Below, piece by piece: positions 34,855-43,110 of a DNA stretch of 64,000 nt. The translations under genes and the position numbers were made by a program. The stretch's first letter is position 1; each line of letters begins with the position of its first letter. Origin of the DNA: Bacteroides eggerthii (GTDB taxonomy: Bacteria > Bacteroidota > Bacteroidia > Bacteroidales > Bacteroidaceae); the NCBI RefSeq assembly GCF_025146565.1, contig NZ_CP102258.1:1830001-1894000 (forward strand), read 5' to 3'. The notes beneath the pieces were generated by a model. The model had not been told where the DNA came from. It did not search any database and saw only the letters and a list, made by a program, of their open reading frames with translations.

Positions 34855-35056
34855 AGCGTGGGAACATTGAATATTATCTGTTCAGAGGTATCGCCAAACA
34901 CCCACAACTCAAATAATAAACAATGCCCACGCCAAACGATATATAGTTCACTTGTTCAAGTGAATATATAACATTGACGTGAGCGTTCTTGTCTATCATC
35001 CTTGAGTTGTTCATTAATTTGGCGATTTTCTGAACAAGGATAATATGTCAAACGCT
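34855..35056. repeat. about 200-bp imperfect palindrome
   Basis: The centre is near 34955: TATATAGTTCACTTG (34940-34954) pairs with CAAGTGAATATATA (34957-34970). The outer arms also pair: left ATATTATC, GTTCAGA, ATCGCCAAA and ACAACTCAA (34869-34912), with the reverse complements in order at 34999-35048. The outermost AGCGT and ACGCT blocks (near 34855 and 35052) are placed symmetrically. The structure is non-coding. Confidence 0.8.
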
Positions 35057-35109
35057 CTTTGTTAACTATGTCCTTTCAGCCTTAACTCATTAAGTGTCTG
35101 AAATTGCTG

Positions 35110-35117
35110 CAAAGTTA
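35110..35117 (-). promoter_or_regulatory. -7 box reading into the palindrome
   Basis: On the minus strand TAACTTTG (plus-strand CAAAGTTA) is an exact TAnnTTTG. Transcription would start near 35103 and read through the palindrome towards gene 34150, giving a leader of about 440 nt. The -33 box is weak. Confidence 0.5.
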
Positions 35118-35176
35118 CTATTTTACGTTTGATTAACAAGAACTATTGTTTATTAAAAGCGGATTGCTATTGATAT

Positions 35177-35824
35177 TTACATTCTTATAAACAGATTTTT
35201 AACCCTTTGAACAGTCGAAACACCTATACCCTGTAATTTGGCAATATTCCTCACTGAATAGCCTTTCTTTAATAAAGCTATCGTTTCCCTGTATTCTTCC
35301 CTTTTCCTTTCCTCTGTCTTAATACTTCCAACCTTGCGACCTAATTTCCCACCTTTAGTAATGTAGTTTGCCCTACCACTGTTCAAACGGTATTGTATGT
35401 TTGCCCGTTCTATGTTAGCCATTTCAGCAAGTACAGTTACCATAATCGAAGCAATCGGGTTTACCTCTCCGTTTGGCTGCAATGTGTATAAGCCCAAGTT
35501 CTGTATGTAAACGGATACCTTTGCATCATGCAGTATCTCTAAAGAGCGAAGCACCTGTAATGTACTTCTTCCCAGTCTTGAAAGTTCGGATAATAACAGG
35601 TAGTTAACACCCTCTTTCGTACAGTATTCCAAACATTCCGCAAGTACCTGCCTTTCCTCAATCTTCTTTGCTCCGCTTATATGCTCTTGGAATATCCGTA
35701 CTATTTCTATATCCTGTAAAACGGCATATCTCTTTAAATCCTCTATCTGCCTTGTTGTATCCTGTCTGTCATTTGCAGACGAGACACGTGCGTATATTAC
35801 TGCTCTTTTCTCTTTTGTTTTCAT
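35177..35824 (-). CDS. serine recombinase (resolvase family)
   Basis: The protein has 215 residues. AVIYARVSSANDRQ holds the nucleophile serine (about residue 15); SELSRLGRSTLQVLRSLE and MANIERANIQYRLNSGRANY are the conserved catalytic and E-helix blocks. The C-terminal HTH is KKGYSVRNIAKLQGIGVSTVQRV. It is typical of Tn3-type resolvases and plasmid-borne recombinases. Nearby DNA includes the large palindrome, a possible site. It lies downstream of a small membrane-protein gene. Confidence 0.9.
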   Translation of the reverse strand: MKTKEKRAVIYARVSSANDRQDTTRQIEDLKRYAVLQDIEIVRIFQEHISGAKKIEERQVLAECLEYCTKEGVNYLLLSELSRLGRSTLQVLRSLEILHDAKVSVYIQNLGLYTLQPNGEVNPIASIMVTVLAEMANIERANIQYRLNSGRANYITKGGKLGRKVGSIKTEERKREEYRETIALLKKGYSVRNIAKLQGIGVSTVQRVKNLFIRM

Positions 35825-35915
35825 ATTATTCTTTGAATTGGTTGATAACAGAAAGAAGCGTGTTCAAACCACCTTTTCAGATTTATTTGAACACAACTTC
35901 CTTTTGATTACATTT

Positions 35916-36122
35916 CTATGCGTTACGCTCCTTGTTCCTGCGTATTCCGCTATAATACCTATGCTGTTTCCTCATTTCTTTTTCCGCTGCACGTTCGCTT
36001 TTCTCAATACTCCAATGTCTTATAGGAAAATAGAACAGTACAAACAATATAATAGGCACACAGCCTGTAAAAAGTGAGACAATTAACACAAACAGCCAAA
36101 CAAGCAATCTTCTATAAAACAT
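35916..36122 (-). CDS. small membrane protein, 68 residues
   Basis: Two hydrophobic stretches (LLVWLFVLIVSLFTG and VPIILFVLFYFPI) precede a very basic tail. It lies between DUF3871 and the recombinase genes in the same direction, so co-transcription is likely. The function is unknown. Confidence 0.5.
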   Translation of the reverse strand: MFYRRLLVWLFVLIVSLFTGCVPIILFVLFYFPIRHWSIEKSERAAEKEMRKQHRYYSGIRRNKERNA

Positions 36123-36190
36123 GATTTTTAATCTTTAAATAGTCAGACAAAAAGGAGAATACCCGTTTAAAAGAATATTCTCCCGTTCAC

Positions 36191-37213
36191 TCAATCAATA
36201 AACCACCTGTAACGTTCCTCACCATGCAAAGCGGCATTTATCCCCGTTGCAAGTTCCGTAGCGTTATAAGCCCTATCCAAAAAGCTGTCTATATAACTGC
36301 TTTTGTTGCTTCCTGTCAACAGATTATAGAATTTCCACATAGACAATTCACCGCCAAAACCGCCAAAATCATTATCACTGATATATGCCTTAGCCACTGC
36401 ATTAACCTGTGTATCTGTAAGTAGCATACGTGGCAACCGCTTTTGATAGCCTTGTGGCAAACACTGGTACAAACGCATCTTACCCAATAATGTGGCAAAC
36501 TGGTGCTCATTCATAAAGGTATCGCCCAAACTCTGCATCAGATGTATGTGCTTTGCGGGATTGTAGGCATGAAGCATTTCCAATACACCCCTATACAGGT
36601 CTTTTGTATTGGTTACTTCCAAATTGCTTAAATAGCCGTCAGTAGATACGCATAAGTTTGTACATACCTTACAAATAAAGCCTACAAACACCTTAAACCG
36701 TTCCATGCCTTTTTTGCTGTACAAGTTAGTGTGATTATAGGCACGAACACCGCCAACGGTCAAAGTAAGCCTGTTCCCGTTTACCGTCTCATAAACGGTT
36801 GGTATTTCTATCGCAAAGGCACATCTTTCGTAATAAATGGTCTTGTCACTTTCCAACAGTTGGTTGGCTGGCTTGTGTATGGCTTCGGGTATTCTTCCCT
36901 TAATTACATGGGACACCCTTATATCGGGTAGTCCAATCTTTTCACCTTGAAAGAATGTGCTTGCGGCATCCTGCACAGTCTCTATAAATGCAGGGTGGGA
37001 CAAGGTGGCTTCATTATCCTTTGCAAATACGGGGATAATGCAGTCGTTCTTTAAATGCTCCATAGTAACGTCAACCGTATTGGCTTCAATGAATAGCGGT
37101 CTTTTCTGCTTTGCAGGTTCTTCTTCCGTTATTAAAACGGCTTCTTCCGCATAATCACCCAAATTTAACGTCTTTCTTTCCTGTGGCATACCGCCAATTA
37201 CTAAATCGTTCAT
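36191..37213 (-). CDS. DUF3871 family protein
   Basis: The protein has 340 residues. It includes GEKIGLPDIRVSHVIKGRIP and LTLTVGGVRAYNHTNLYSKK, features of DUF3871, a family carried by small Bacteroides elements and resembling phage-type DUF932 proteins. The role is unknown, though proteins of this type occur near replication and recombination genes. It is divergent from the gene at 37861. Confidence 0.8.
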   Translation of the reverse strand: MNDLVIGGMPQERKTLNLGDYAEEAVLITEEEPAKQKRPLFIEANTVDVTMEHLKNDCIIPVFAKDNEATLSHPAFIETVQDAASTFFQGEKIGLPDIRVSHVIKGRIPEAIHKPANQLLESDKTIYYERCAFAIEIPTVYETVNGNRLTLTVGGVRAYNHTNLYSKKGMERFKVFVGFICKVCTNLCVSTDGYLSNLEVTNTKDLYRGVLEMLHAYNPAKHIHLMQSLGDTFMNEHQFATLLGKMRLYQCLPQGYQKRLPRMLLTDTQVNAVAKAYISDNDFGGFGGELSMWKFYNLLTGSNKSSYIDSFLDRAYNATELATGINAALHGEERYRWFID

Positions 37214-37525
37214 AATGAATTAATTTTAAATGGTTTATAAACTGATAGAATGAAATGATAAACATTTCGTTTATCTTCAAGTACTCTAAGGGGGTGTTAG
37301 AGCGTACTCAACACATATATGCGTAACTTTCAATCAGTAAACCTGTGGATAATCAAGCTGATATATATTCCAGCTTCAAGAAAAGAGGGTAGGGGGTGAT
37401 TTATATAAGTACCTGTACTTTAGTGTGCGTGTTTTCCTGTATTTTCAAGACTGTGGAAGAAACGGATATATTGTGTAAATCCCGTTTCTATGTATATGCG
37501 GATTTTAAAGAATAGCCGCCATTCG

Positions 37526-37557
37526 TTTTTTTACCTTATTAAAGATGACTATCTTTG
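37526..37557 (+). promoter_or_regulatory. promoter of candidate ncRNA
   Basis: TATCTTTG (37550-37557) is an exact -7 box; the -33 is a T-rich stretch at 37526-37532 in the right position. The predicted start is about 37564. Confidence 0.55.
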
Positions 37558-37563
37558 TATATC

Positions 37564-37787
37564 CCCATGAAACGGACGATATTTTTCTATTCATGGTATA
37601 ATCTTCCTATTTATTATTGATAGTTTCATTTGTAGTTTGACCTGTCCGTTTCACTGCTGATAAAAAATCTGCCAACAGTGTAAAAATCAATGGTGCTATA
37701 TACAACGTACTAATAGGCATTATGGACTTTACACAAAAAAAGCCGCATTTGAGTATGATTAGACGTCTACTCTTGTGCGGCTTTTTA
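37564..37787 (+). ncRNA. candidate structured small RNA
   Basis: It is bounded by a consensus promoter and an intrinsic terminator, about 224 nt, without an open frame of note. GAAACGGAC (37569-37577) pairs with GTCCGTTTC (37644-37652), giving a long-range stem. It may be a replication-control or antisense-type RNA, since a probable replication gene follows; this is inference. Confidence 0.45.
37737..37786 (+). terminator. intrinsic terminator
   Basis: AAAAAGCCGCA (37737-37747) pairs with TGCGGCTTTTT (37776-37786), with an inner GAGTA/TACTC pair. The T tail is part of the stem. Confidence 0.8.
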
Positions 37788-37860
37788 TCATCCCTCTAAA
37801 ACCTGTATCCAAGTAAAAATCAGATAATCTTATTTTTAAATCATTAAATCACAATTATCT

Positions 37861-38106
37861 ATGAACGAAGCAACCATTTACACAGCCCCCGATGCCAATA
37901 TAACCATTACGGACGATACGGTGGAGCATATCATCTACAACACCCATACTATAAAGATAGACAGAAACCGATTGAAGGAAATTACCCCCGAATTGCTCCG
38001 CCAATTGGCAAAAGTGGCAGAAAAGCTGGAGTTACTCCCTCAAAAGAACCTTGTAAAAAAACATAGGTGCGGTAATGTAAAAAAACATGGTGCGCTATAC
38101 TATTAA
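37861..38106 (+). CDS. hypothetical protein, 81 residues
   Basis: The sequence starts MNEATIYTAPDANITITDDT and has DRNRLKEITPELLRQLAKVAE followed by a basic end with C and H residues. The family was not recognised. It is in line with the two following genes and may be the first gene of a replication-type operon. Confidence 0.5.
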   Translation: MNEATIYTAPDANITITDDTVEHIIYNTHTIKIDRNRLKEITPELLRQLAKVAEKLELLPQKNLVKKHRCGNVKKHGALYY

Positions 38107-38180
38107 TTAAAAAGACAGTAACAAATAAGCATGGACTTCTTCCGAAGTCCGCATGACGTATTCATCTCAATTTCTATCCC

Positions 38181-38369
38181 ATGTACATAAACCGACTGAC
38201 TAAAGAAACCTATCGAAACAGGAAAGAAGCCAAAATCGCTCTTGGCACTTCAAGGTTCAACAGGATGCTTAAGGAACAGATGCTCTCTTTTGTTAACGAT
38301 ATACCATTTGCAAACTATGGGGTACGTACTAATACCGAAGAAAAAGATACTGGGGCTTACAGCCAATGA
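38181..38369 (+). CDS. small HTH-like protein, 62 residues
   Basis: The sequence MYINRLTKETYRNRKEAKIA, followed by LGTSRFNRMLKEQML, has the pattern of small proteins often carried next to replication genes in Bacteroides elements. The frame overlaps the following gene by 53 bp in another frame, implying translational coupling. Confidence 0.5.
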   Translation: MYINRLTKETYRNRKEAKIALGTSRFNRMLKEQMLSFVNDIPFANYGVRTNTEEKDTGAYSQ

Positions 38370-39117
38370 AGCATATACCTATTTTTGTTTGTTGACAAAA
38401 TCAGATTACAATACATACGTATCCCATGTAAGGCTTGACACACTTTCGGAACTTACAGGCATAAATAAGGAATACATATCAACGCACATTAAAACACTAA
38501 TATCCAAAGAACTAATCCTTTACAAAGACAAACAGCATCATACGGGTAACAAGGGATATTTTGACACCTGTACCTATCATCTTTATAAACCAGCTACGGA
38601 ATGGGTACGTATCAGTACAGATTTATTACATGCAGACATACCGAATAAATTGAAAGGTTTCCTTATACTGCTGAAATGTATATGTCTGAGTAACACAAAC
38701 TATACAGGGTATGGCAAATCTGCAATCAGCAAGCTGCTTCATATCTCCCGACCTACAATAAATGCCTATCTTGCCTTATGTACCAGATTACAATTGCTGC
38801 GTGAGGAAGAAAACGGTTACACACTTACAGACACAAGGCTCTTTATTGTAGATTTGGCAAAGACGGGGAAAGACGCTTTCTATATTTCCGTTCGTAATTA
38901 CCTGTGCCAGCAAGGACTGATACCGCCCGCCTATGACAGACCTTCCGTATGGAAGATGATATACCACTTTAGCGGCAGTTCCGACTATATGGTCGATGCT
39001 TTAAAGAGGAAGAGAATACCCAAAGGCACAAATTGCACTTGGACATATCTTGCAAAAGTATTGAATGTGGACATTGCGGAAAAGCCACAAAAGGAATATC
39101 CGCCTGTGCTGTTATAA
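38317..39117 (+). CDS. HTH-containing probable replication protein
   Basis: The protein is 266 residues from ATG 38317 (MGYVLIPKKKILGLTANEAY); the longer frame from 38242 has no family-like sequence at its start. Two winged-helix-like units are visible: LDTLSELTGINKEYISTHIK and ISKLLHISRPTINAYLALCT. This is the layout of plasmid or element replication initiators and of DnaD-like helix-turn-helix proteins. It may replicate the excised element. Confidence 0.6.
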   Translation: MGYVLIPKKKILGLTANEAYTYFCLLTKSDYNTYVSHVRLDTLSELTGINKEYISTHIKTLISKELILYKDKQHHTGNKGYFDTCTYHLYKPATEWVRISTDLLHADIPNKLKGFLILLKCICLSNTNYTGYGKSAISKLLHISRPTINAYLALCTRLQLLREEENGYTLTDTRLFIVDLAKTGKDAFYISVRNYLCQQGLIPPAYDRPSVWKMIYHFSGSSDYMVDALKRKRIPKGTNCTWTYLAKVLNVDIAEKPQKEYPPVLL

Positions 39118-39284
39118 ACCGCAGGCTTGCAAACGATATAAATCCGACCTTTTTCGGATAATTCCTTTTGAAGAAACCCTCTTTTCTGCAACCAAACCAT
39201 GCTTTAGCTTTAAAGGTTAGGAGTGTGGGACATTTTTTGGTCGGGGACTATAAAAGTGTTTTCTTCAAAAAAATGTCCTTGTCC

Positions 39285-41087
39285 TTATATAATTTCACTG
39301 ATGAGCAAATATCCTCTGTCTCCTCCAACCTTGCAGTCGGATACCGTAAAAAAGTCGCATATTGTTTTACTTGTAACGGCTTTCGGGGGATATATCTGTA
39401 ACAGGTCATAAATCCGCAGGATTTCCTTTTTTATATATTTACGGGAATACTTGCTGCCTACTTGGAAGGAATTCTTTATTAGACGTATGACTTCCGTTCC
39501 TGTCGCTTTTTCATGGTATTGTTTCTGTATCATGGCTTCCGTAATCCTCTTTTTGGAATAGTTCAGTTGTTCAATGACAGCCTTGCCCACTGTATCGTAA
39601 GCATCGACGATAAACGGGTCAGCCGCAATCAAGTCCCTCTTATATTCCAGTTCCATTTCGGTGACGCATTCTCCAAGCATCTCCAACTGTCGGACAATTT
39701 CCCTACGTTTCTCCTTAAGTGATACCGACTTGTTCTCCCTTTTCAGACGTTCGCAGTCCCCTACGGAATAATAGAAGCCTTTTTTATATACGGTGAACGA
39801 AGTACAATTATCGTATGCGTCATAAAGGGTAGCTTCTTCATGATAGTAACCCTTTGTAAGTTCCTCATCCATGTAGTTATCCATTGCAAACCAGTTCTCT
39901 TTACCGTCCCTGTCAAGCATACGGTTGAAGGGAAGGCTTTCCAGTGCGGCATGATATGCTTCGCGGGAAGCCCTGTCTGTGGCGCAGTTATAAAAGTTCT
40001 TCATTGTTTTATATATCTCCTTGCAACAGACGAGATAGCCTTTTATCTCTTCCTTTGTCCGCTGTGGTAATCCGTTGTTGGTATTGCTTATATGCGTGAC
40101 AGAAGATATACCATTTCTGAAACGTCCGATTATCTGAATGGCATCCGTATGCGGGTCTATCATGGTGTGTTCCGCAAAGAAGACATCGGTCAGCATTATT
40201 ACATGAGGTTTTTCTTCCAATTCCATATCCACAGCATTAAAAAAACGGCTTGTAAAGAAATTGTATTTCTTCATCCTGTCTGCTTTCCACTGCTCGTAAG
40301 CATTTTTAAATTTGTCTTTTTTCAGTTTGTCTACACTCTTGGAAGCACAGAACACCGCAGAGCACTCCAATAAATTTAGCTGCCTCATAACGGAATGGAC
40401 TATATCCGTTGAGTTTATAAATATACAAACAGGAACTGGGTCGTATTCCAATGTGTCAAGCTGGAGTTTCAGCGTTTGCAGTGTATTGTTGGTATGATAT
40501 ATCCATAGTTCTTTCTTATAGTCGAAAGAGGGCTGTACCTCTATTGTTTGGAAATGCTGTTCCTTGAAACGGGGGTCATGCAACGGTATCGGTGTTGCGG
40601 AAACCAGTGCTTTATGTTCAAAACGGAAGAAATCATTCAACGGAAATATTATATCACTTCGATAATCCATATCTTTTACAAGTTTATGGCATTCATCAAA
40701 AAGAAGAAAACAGGTACTGTACATATCAGTCTCCATATCCTCAAAGGCAGCCTTAACCTTCTGAAAACTTTCGGGGGTAGTTAGTATCTTATAGTATTTC
40801 TTACCGCTTTTCTCTAAATATTTTACGATGTCATCTGTATATATGCCTTCATAAACTCCGAACAGGTTGTCATTCCGGTGTTTAGGGTCATTGCATTTAC
40901 CGATAATTACAGGTACATTCGGTTCTATGATAATGGAGTTCCGTTTAGCCTTGATTTCACCGTAAGTCGCTCCAAGTCCTGTCAGTTTCTTATACAAGAT
41001 TGTATCAGTCGGTATTTGGGGGAGGACTTCGGTAAGGTATTGTACCTTACCGAGTTCATTGACACTAATATTGATTGTCTTCGTCAT
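39285..41087 (-). CDS. helicase-like SF2 protein with atypical P-loop
   Basis: The protein is 600 residues from ATG 41087 (MTKTINISVNELGKVQYLTE); ATG 41120 adds 11 unconserved residues. Motif order: KKLTGLGATYGEI in place of Walker A, LLFDECHKL (DExH), VSATPIP (motif III), and AIQIIGRFRNG (motif VI). Walker A lacks the usual GKS/T lysine. A helical C-terminus follows. The family is the same as that of the pseudogene at 29051-30933. The role is unknown; replication or defence are possible. Confidence 0.75.
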   Translation of the reverse strand: MTKTINISVNELGKVQYLTEVLPQIPTDTILYKKLTGLGATYGEIKAKRNSIIIEPNVPVIIGKCNDPKHRNDNLFGVYEGIYTDDIVKYLEKSGKKYYKILTTPESFQKVKAAFEDMETDMYSTCFLLFDECHKLVKDMDYRSDIIFPLNDFFRFEHKALVSATPIPLHDPRFKEQHFQTIEVQPSFDYKKELWIYHTNNTLQTLKLQLDTLEYDPVPVCIFINSTDIVHSVMRQLNLLECSAVFCASKSVDKLKKDKFKNAYEQWKADRMKKYNFFTSRFFNAVDMELEEKPHVIMLTDVFFAEHTMIDPHTDAIQIIGRFRNGISSVTHISNTNNGLPQRTKEEIKGYLVCCKEIYKTMKNFYNCATDRASREAYHAALESLPFNRMLDRDGKENWFAMDNYMDEELTKGYYHEEATLYDAYDNCTSFTVYKKGFYYSVGDCERLKRENKSVSLKEKRREIVRQLEMLGECVTEMELEYKRDLIAADPFIVDAYDTVGKAVIEQLNYSKKRITEAMIQKQYHEKATGTEVIRLIKNSFQVGSKYSRKYIKKEILRIYDLLQIYPPKAVTSKTICDFFTVSDCKVGGDRGYLLISEII

Positions 41088-41238
41088 TGTAATAATCGGG
41101 TATATTAATAAAATTCTCAAATTCTTCCTGCTTTATCATGTCGAAGTCGGGTGTTTCTTCTAAGGTCTGAACTTGAGAGCTGGCTTCGTTGACAAACTGG
41201 GTTGCTGCCGCAAAGGTCGTAATTTTAATCTTTATCAT
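41065..41238 (-). CDS. 57-residue protein overlapping the helicase-like gene
   Basis: ATG at 41238 (minus) reads MIKIKITTFAAATQFVNEAS and ends DYYNDEDNQY at a TAG (41065-41067). It is acidic and well formed. It overlaps the start of the helicase-like gene by 23 bp in another frame, suggesting coupled translation. It is found just downstream of gene 41307. Confidence 0.5.
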   Translation of the reverse strand: MIKIKITTFAAATQFVNEASSQVQTLEETPDFDMIKQEEFENFINIPDYYNDEDNQY

Positions 41239-41306
41239 AATATCTATCGTTTAAAATGTTTATGAATGTGAGGAAGGGAGTTTCCCTTCCCCTTTGGATA
41301 ATCGGT

Positions 41307-41789
41307 TTATGCTATAAGTTCTCTTTCTGTTAAATCATCTACAAGTTCGGTAGTTCTTGATACACGAAAGAATATCTTTCCTTTCATGTAGGATGCGTAT
41401 GCACTTATATATTCACCCTTTTCGCGAAACAGAGGGATGAACTGCAATCTTTTCGGTTCGTTTGCGATTAGCTGCATGAGGATTGCAAGCTGGATGTCTT
41501 TGTCCTCTTCTTCTGAATAGGCTTCAATGTTATTCGGGTTGAAGCCGAAATCTTCCGTTTCGCCTGTTTGCAGGTAAGTGCGCAACCAGTTCAGACCCTC
41601 TTGATTTAATATCAGTTTAAAGCCTGCTATCTTCTTGGACTCAATCCATGCGCAAGGAAAGTTGTCCTTGCTTGTATAGAATTTAACTGACAACTGCTCA
41701 CCTCTGTTCATTATAACTTTCAATGCGTTCATTGCACTTGCGTTGTCATACTTCTTTTCAACCGTTTTTTCTGAAAAATTTAATACCAT
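41307..41789 (-). CDS. hypothetical protein, 160 residues
   Basis: The sequence starts MVLNFSEKTVEKKYDNASAM and contains EDKDIQLAILMQLIANEPKR. It is soluble and acidic-neutral. It is upstream of, and probably co-transcribed with, the 57-residue and helicase-like genes. A -7 box TACCTTTG (plus-strand 41861-41868) lies 72 bp upstream. The family was not recognised. Confidence 0.6.
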   Translation of the reverse strand: MVLNFSEKTVEKKYDNASAMNALKVIMNRGEQLSVKFYTSKDNFPCAWIESKKIAGFKLILNQEGLNWLRTYLQTGETEDFGFNPNNIEAYSEEEDKDIQLAILMQLIANEPKRLQFIPLFREKGEYISAYASYMKGKIFFRVSRTTELVDDLTERELIA

Positions 41790-41860
41790 AGCTTTTAATT
41801 TTTTATTAATTAAACATTGAAATCTCGAACGAGGTGCACACCATGTTTTTGATTACAGTG

Positions 41861-41868
41861 CAAAGGTA
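41861..41868 (-). promoter_or_regulatory. -7 box for the helicase-like operon
   Basis: On the minus strand TACCTTTG (plus-strand CAAAGGTA) matches TAnnTTTG exactly. It is the best promoter candidate for 41789 to 39285. No clear -33. Confidence 0.45.
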
Positions 41869-42045
41869 TATGGTAGGACTGGCGTATGAAATGAAGAAAA
41901 AAACATAAAGAAATCCTTTTTTTTATGTTTTATTTTTTATGTGGAAGCGTAGTACGTAACTCTCTTATCTTTAATAAGATATGTATATAAAGGAATAGCC
42001 ATGTAATTGAATACACAGCTATTCCTTTTTTTAATTTTATGTGTT

Positions 42046-43041
42046 TTACCAATAGGATTTCAGATGTTCAACGGGATTGTTGGGGGAGGTCTTGCATATC
42101 GGTATGTTCCACCAGTTGGGACGGACTTCATATTTTTGCAGGTTTCTGATAGTGGCTCGCAGGTTCAGTATGTCATTCTTGGGGCTGTCTTCATCAAGCA
42201 GTCCAAGATATTTCAGCAATTCGAGGATAAAGTTGCCCTCATTGTCTGTCAGCCCCTTACCTTTAATGGCAAAAGAGGAATGGCGTAGCAGGTTATAGAC
42301 ACTTAAGGTTACTGTGTCAAGTATCGCATTCTCCCGTTTTCTGCCTCTTTTACCGATGCTGGGATAATCCTTTTCAAGTTCTGTCTCCACTTCTTCCAAA
42401 GAGGAAACTCCCAAATACTTGTCAAGATAAGGAGTTATCATCTGAAGAAACCAGTTGTCGTCATTGGCAAGTTCTATCTTCTGTTTGTTGTATTCGATTG
42501 TAACGGTATCGTGCTTCGTCTTTTTCTTTTCGTGGAACATCTTGTAAAGACGCAGCATATCGGGACGGACGGAATAGGTGTATTGCAATTGCACAGGGTC
42601 TGCAATGTAATCACCGAAATCGAAATAACCGCATGTCTGTTTGTATTTATGGTAAATGCAGACAATAAGAAGAATGCCGTAAAATATGTCTTGGTCTTGC
42701 TGTATGCAGGTTTCATCCTCATTTGTATTATAGGTATTCCATAGCGTCTCAATGTATTCAGCCTGATAGCTGCCACTTTCAAGTATAAGGTTCTTTCCAA
42801 CGGTCATGCAGAACTCGTATATGTCCTCGTCTGTTCCCCTGTTGGGATACGGTATATTCTGTTCCTCTTTCCTTATTGACAGATACAAGTCCTGTACTTC
42901 TGCAAATTTCTTTGGCAGAAGATACACATCTGAAATGTAATCCAGTTCACAATGCAGCATTGAACGGCTGAAACCAGTTTCAGTCGTTAGCCATGTCTCA
43001 ATACGCTTTATGCTTTCAATAGGTATTATCTGATATTCCAT
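42046..43041 (-). CDS. hypothetical protein, 331 residues
   Basis: I choose ATG 43041 (MEYQIIPIESIKRIETWLTT); the longer start at 43104 adds 21 unrelated residues. The protein is rich in acidic and aromatic residues, with a basic patch around GKRGRKREN at residues 230-240. It lies just downstream of the integrase (70 bp from the chosen start) in the same direction. The family was not recognised. Confidence 0.6.
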   Translation of the reverse strand: MEYQIIPIESIKRIETWLTTETGFSRSMLHCELDYISDVYLLPKKFAEVQDLYLSIRKEEQNIPYPNRGTDEDIYEFCMTVGKNLILESGSYQAEYIETLWNTYNTNEDETCIQQDQDIFYGILLIVCIYHKYKQTCGYFDFGDYIADPVQLQYTYSVRPDMLRLYKMFHEKKKTKHDTVTIEYNKQKIELANDDNWFLQMITPYLDKYLGVSSLEEVETELEKDYPSIGKRGRKRENAILDTVTLSVYNLLRHSSFAIKGKGLTDNEGNFILELLKYLGLLDEDSPKNDILNLRATIRNLQKYEVRPNWWNIPICKTSPNNPVEHLKSYW

Positions 43042-43110
43042 GTTGTTGATTTTGTCTGTAAAGATAGGAAAATGCCACCTTATCATAAAGAGACAAAGCG
43101 GCATTTATTT

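Larger units (their letters stand above)
37214..37860. other. 647-bp divergent intergenic region
   Basis: It holds a plus-strand promoter (37526-37557) and a strong hairpin (37737-37786) with no gene between, so a non-coding transcript is likely. The left 300 bp, which would include the DUF3871 promoter, has no clear consensus. Confidence 0.5.

Noticed and set aside
35668-36077. Two plus-strand frames upstream of the recombinase
   Set aside because: They overlap the recombinase and the small membrane-protein gene in antisense, and have no conserved features.
41985-42034. Short plus-strand transcript ending at the hairpin AAAGGAATAGC/GCTATTCCTTT
   Set aside because: A TATCTTTA box is near, but it is off consensus and the unit would be only about 50 nt; the hairpin is more simply the terminator of gene 42046.
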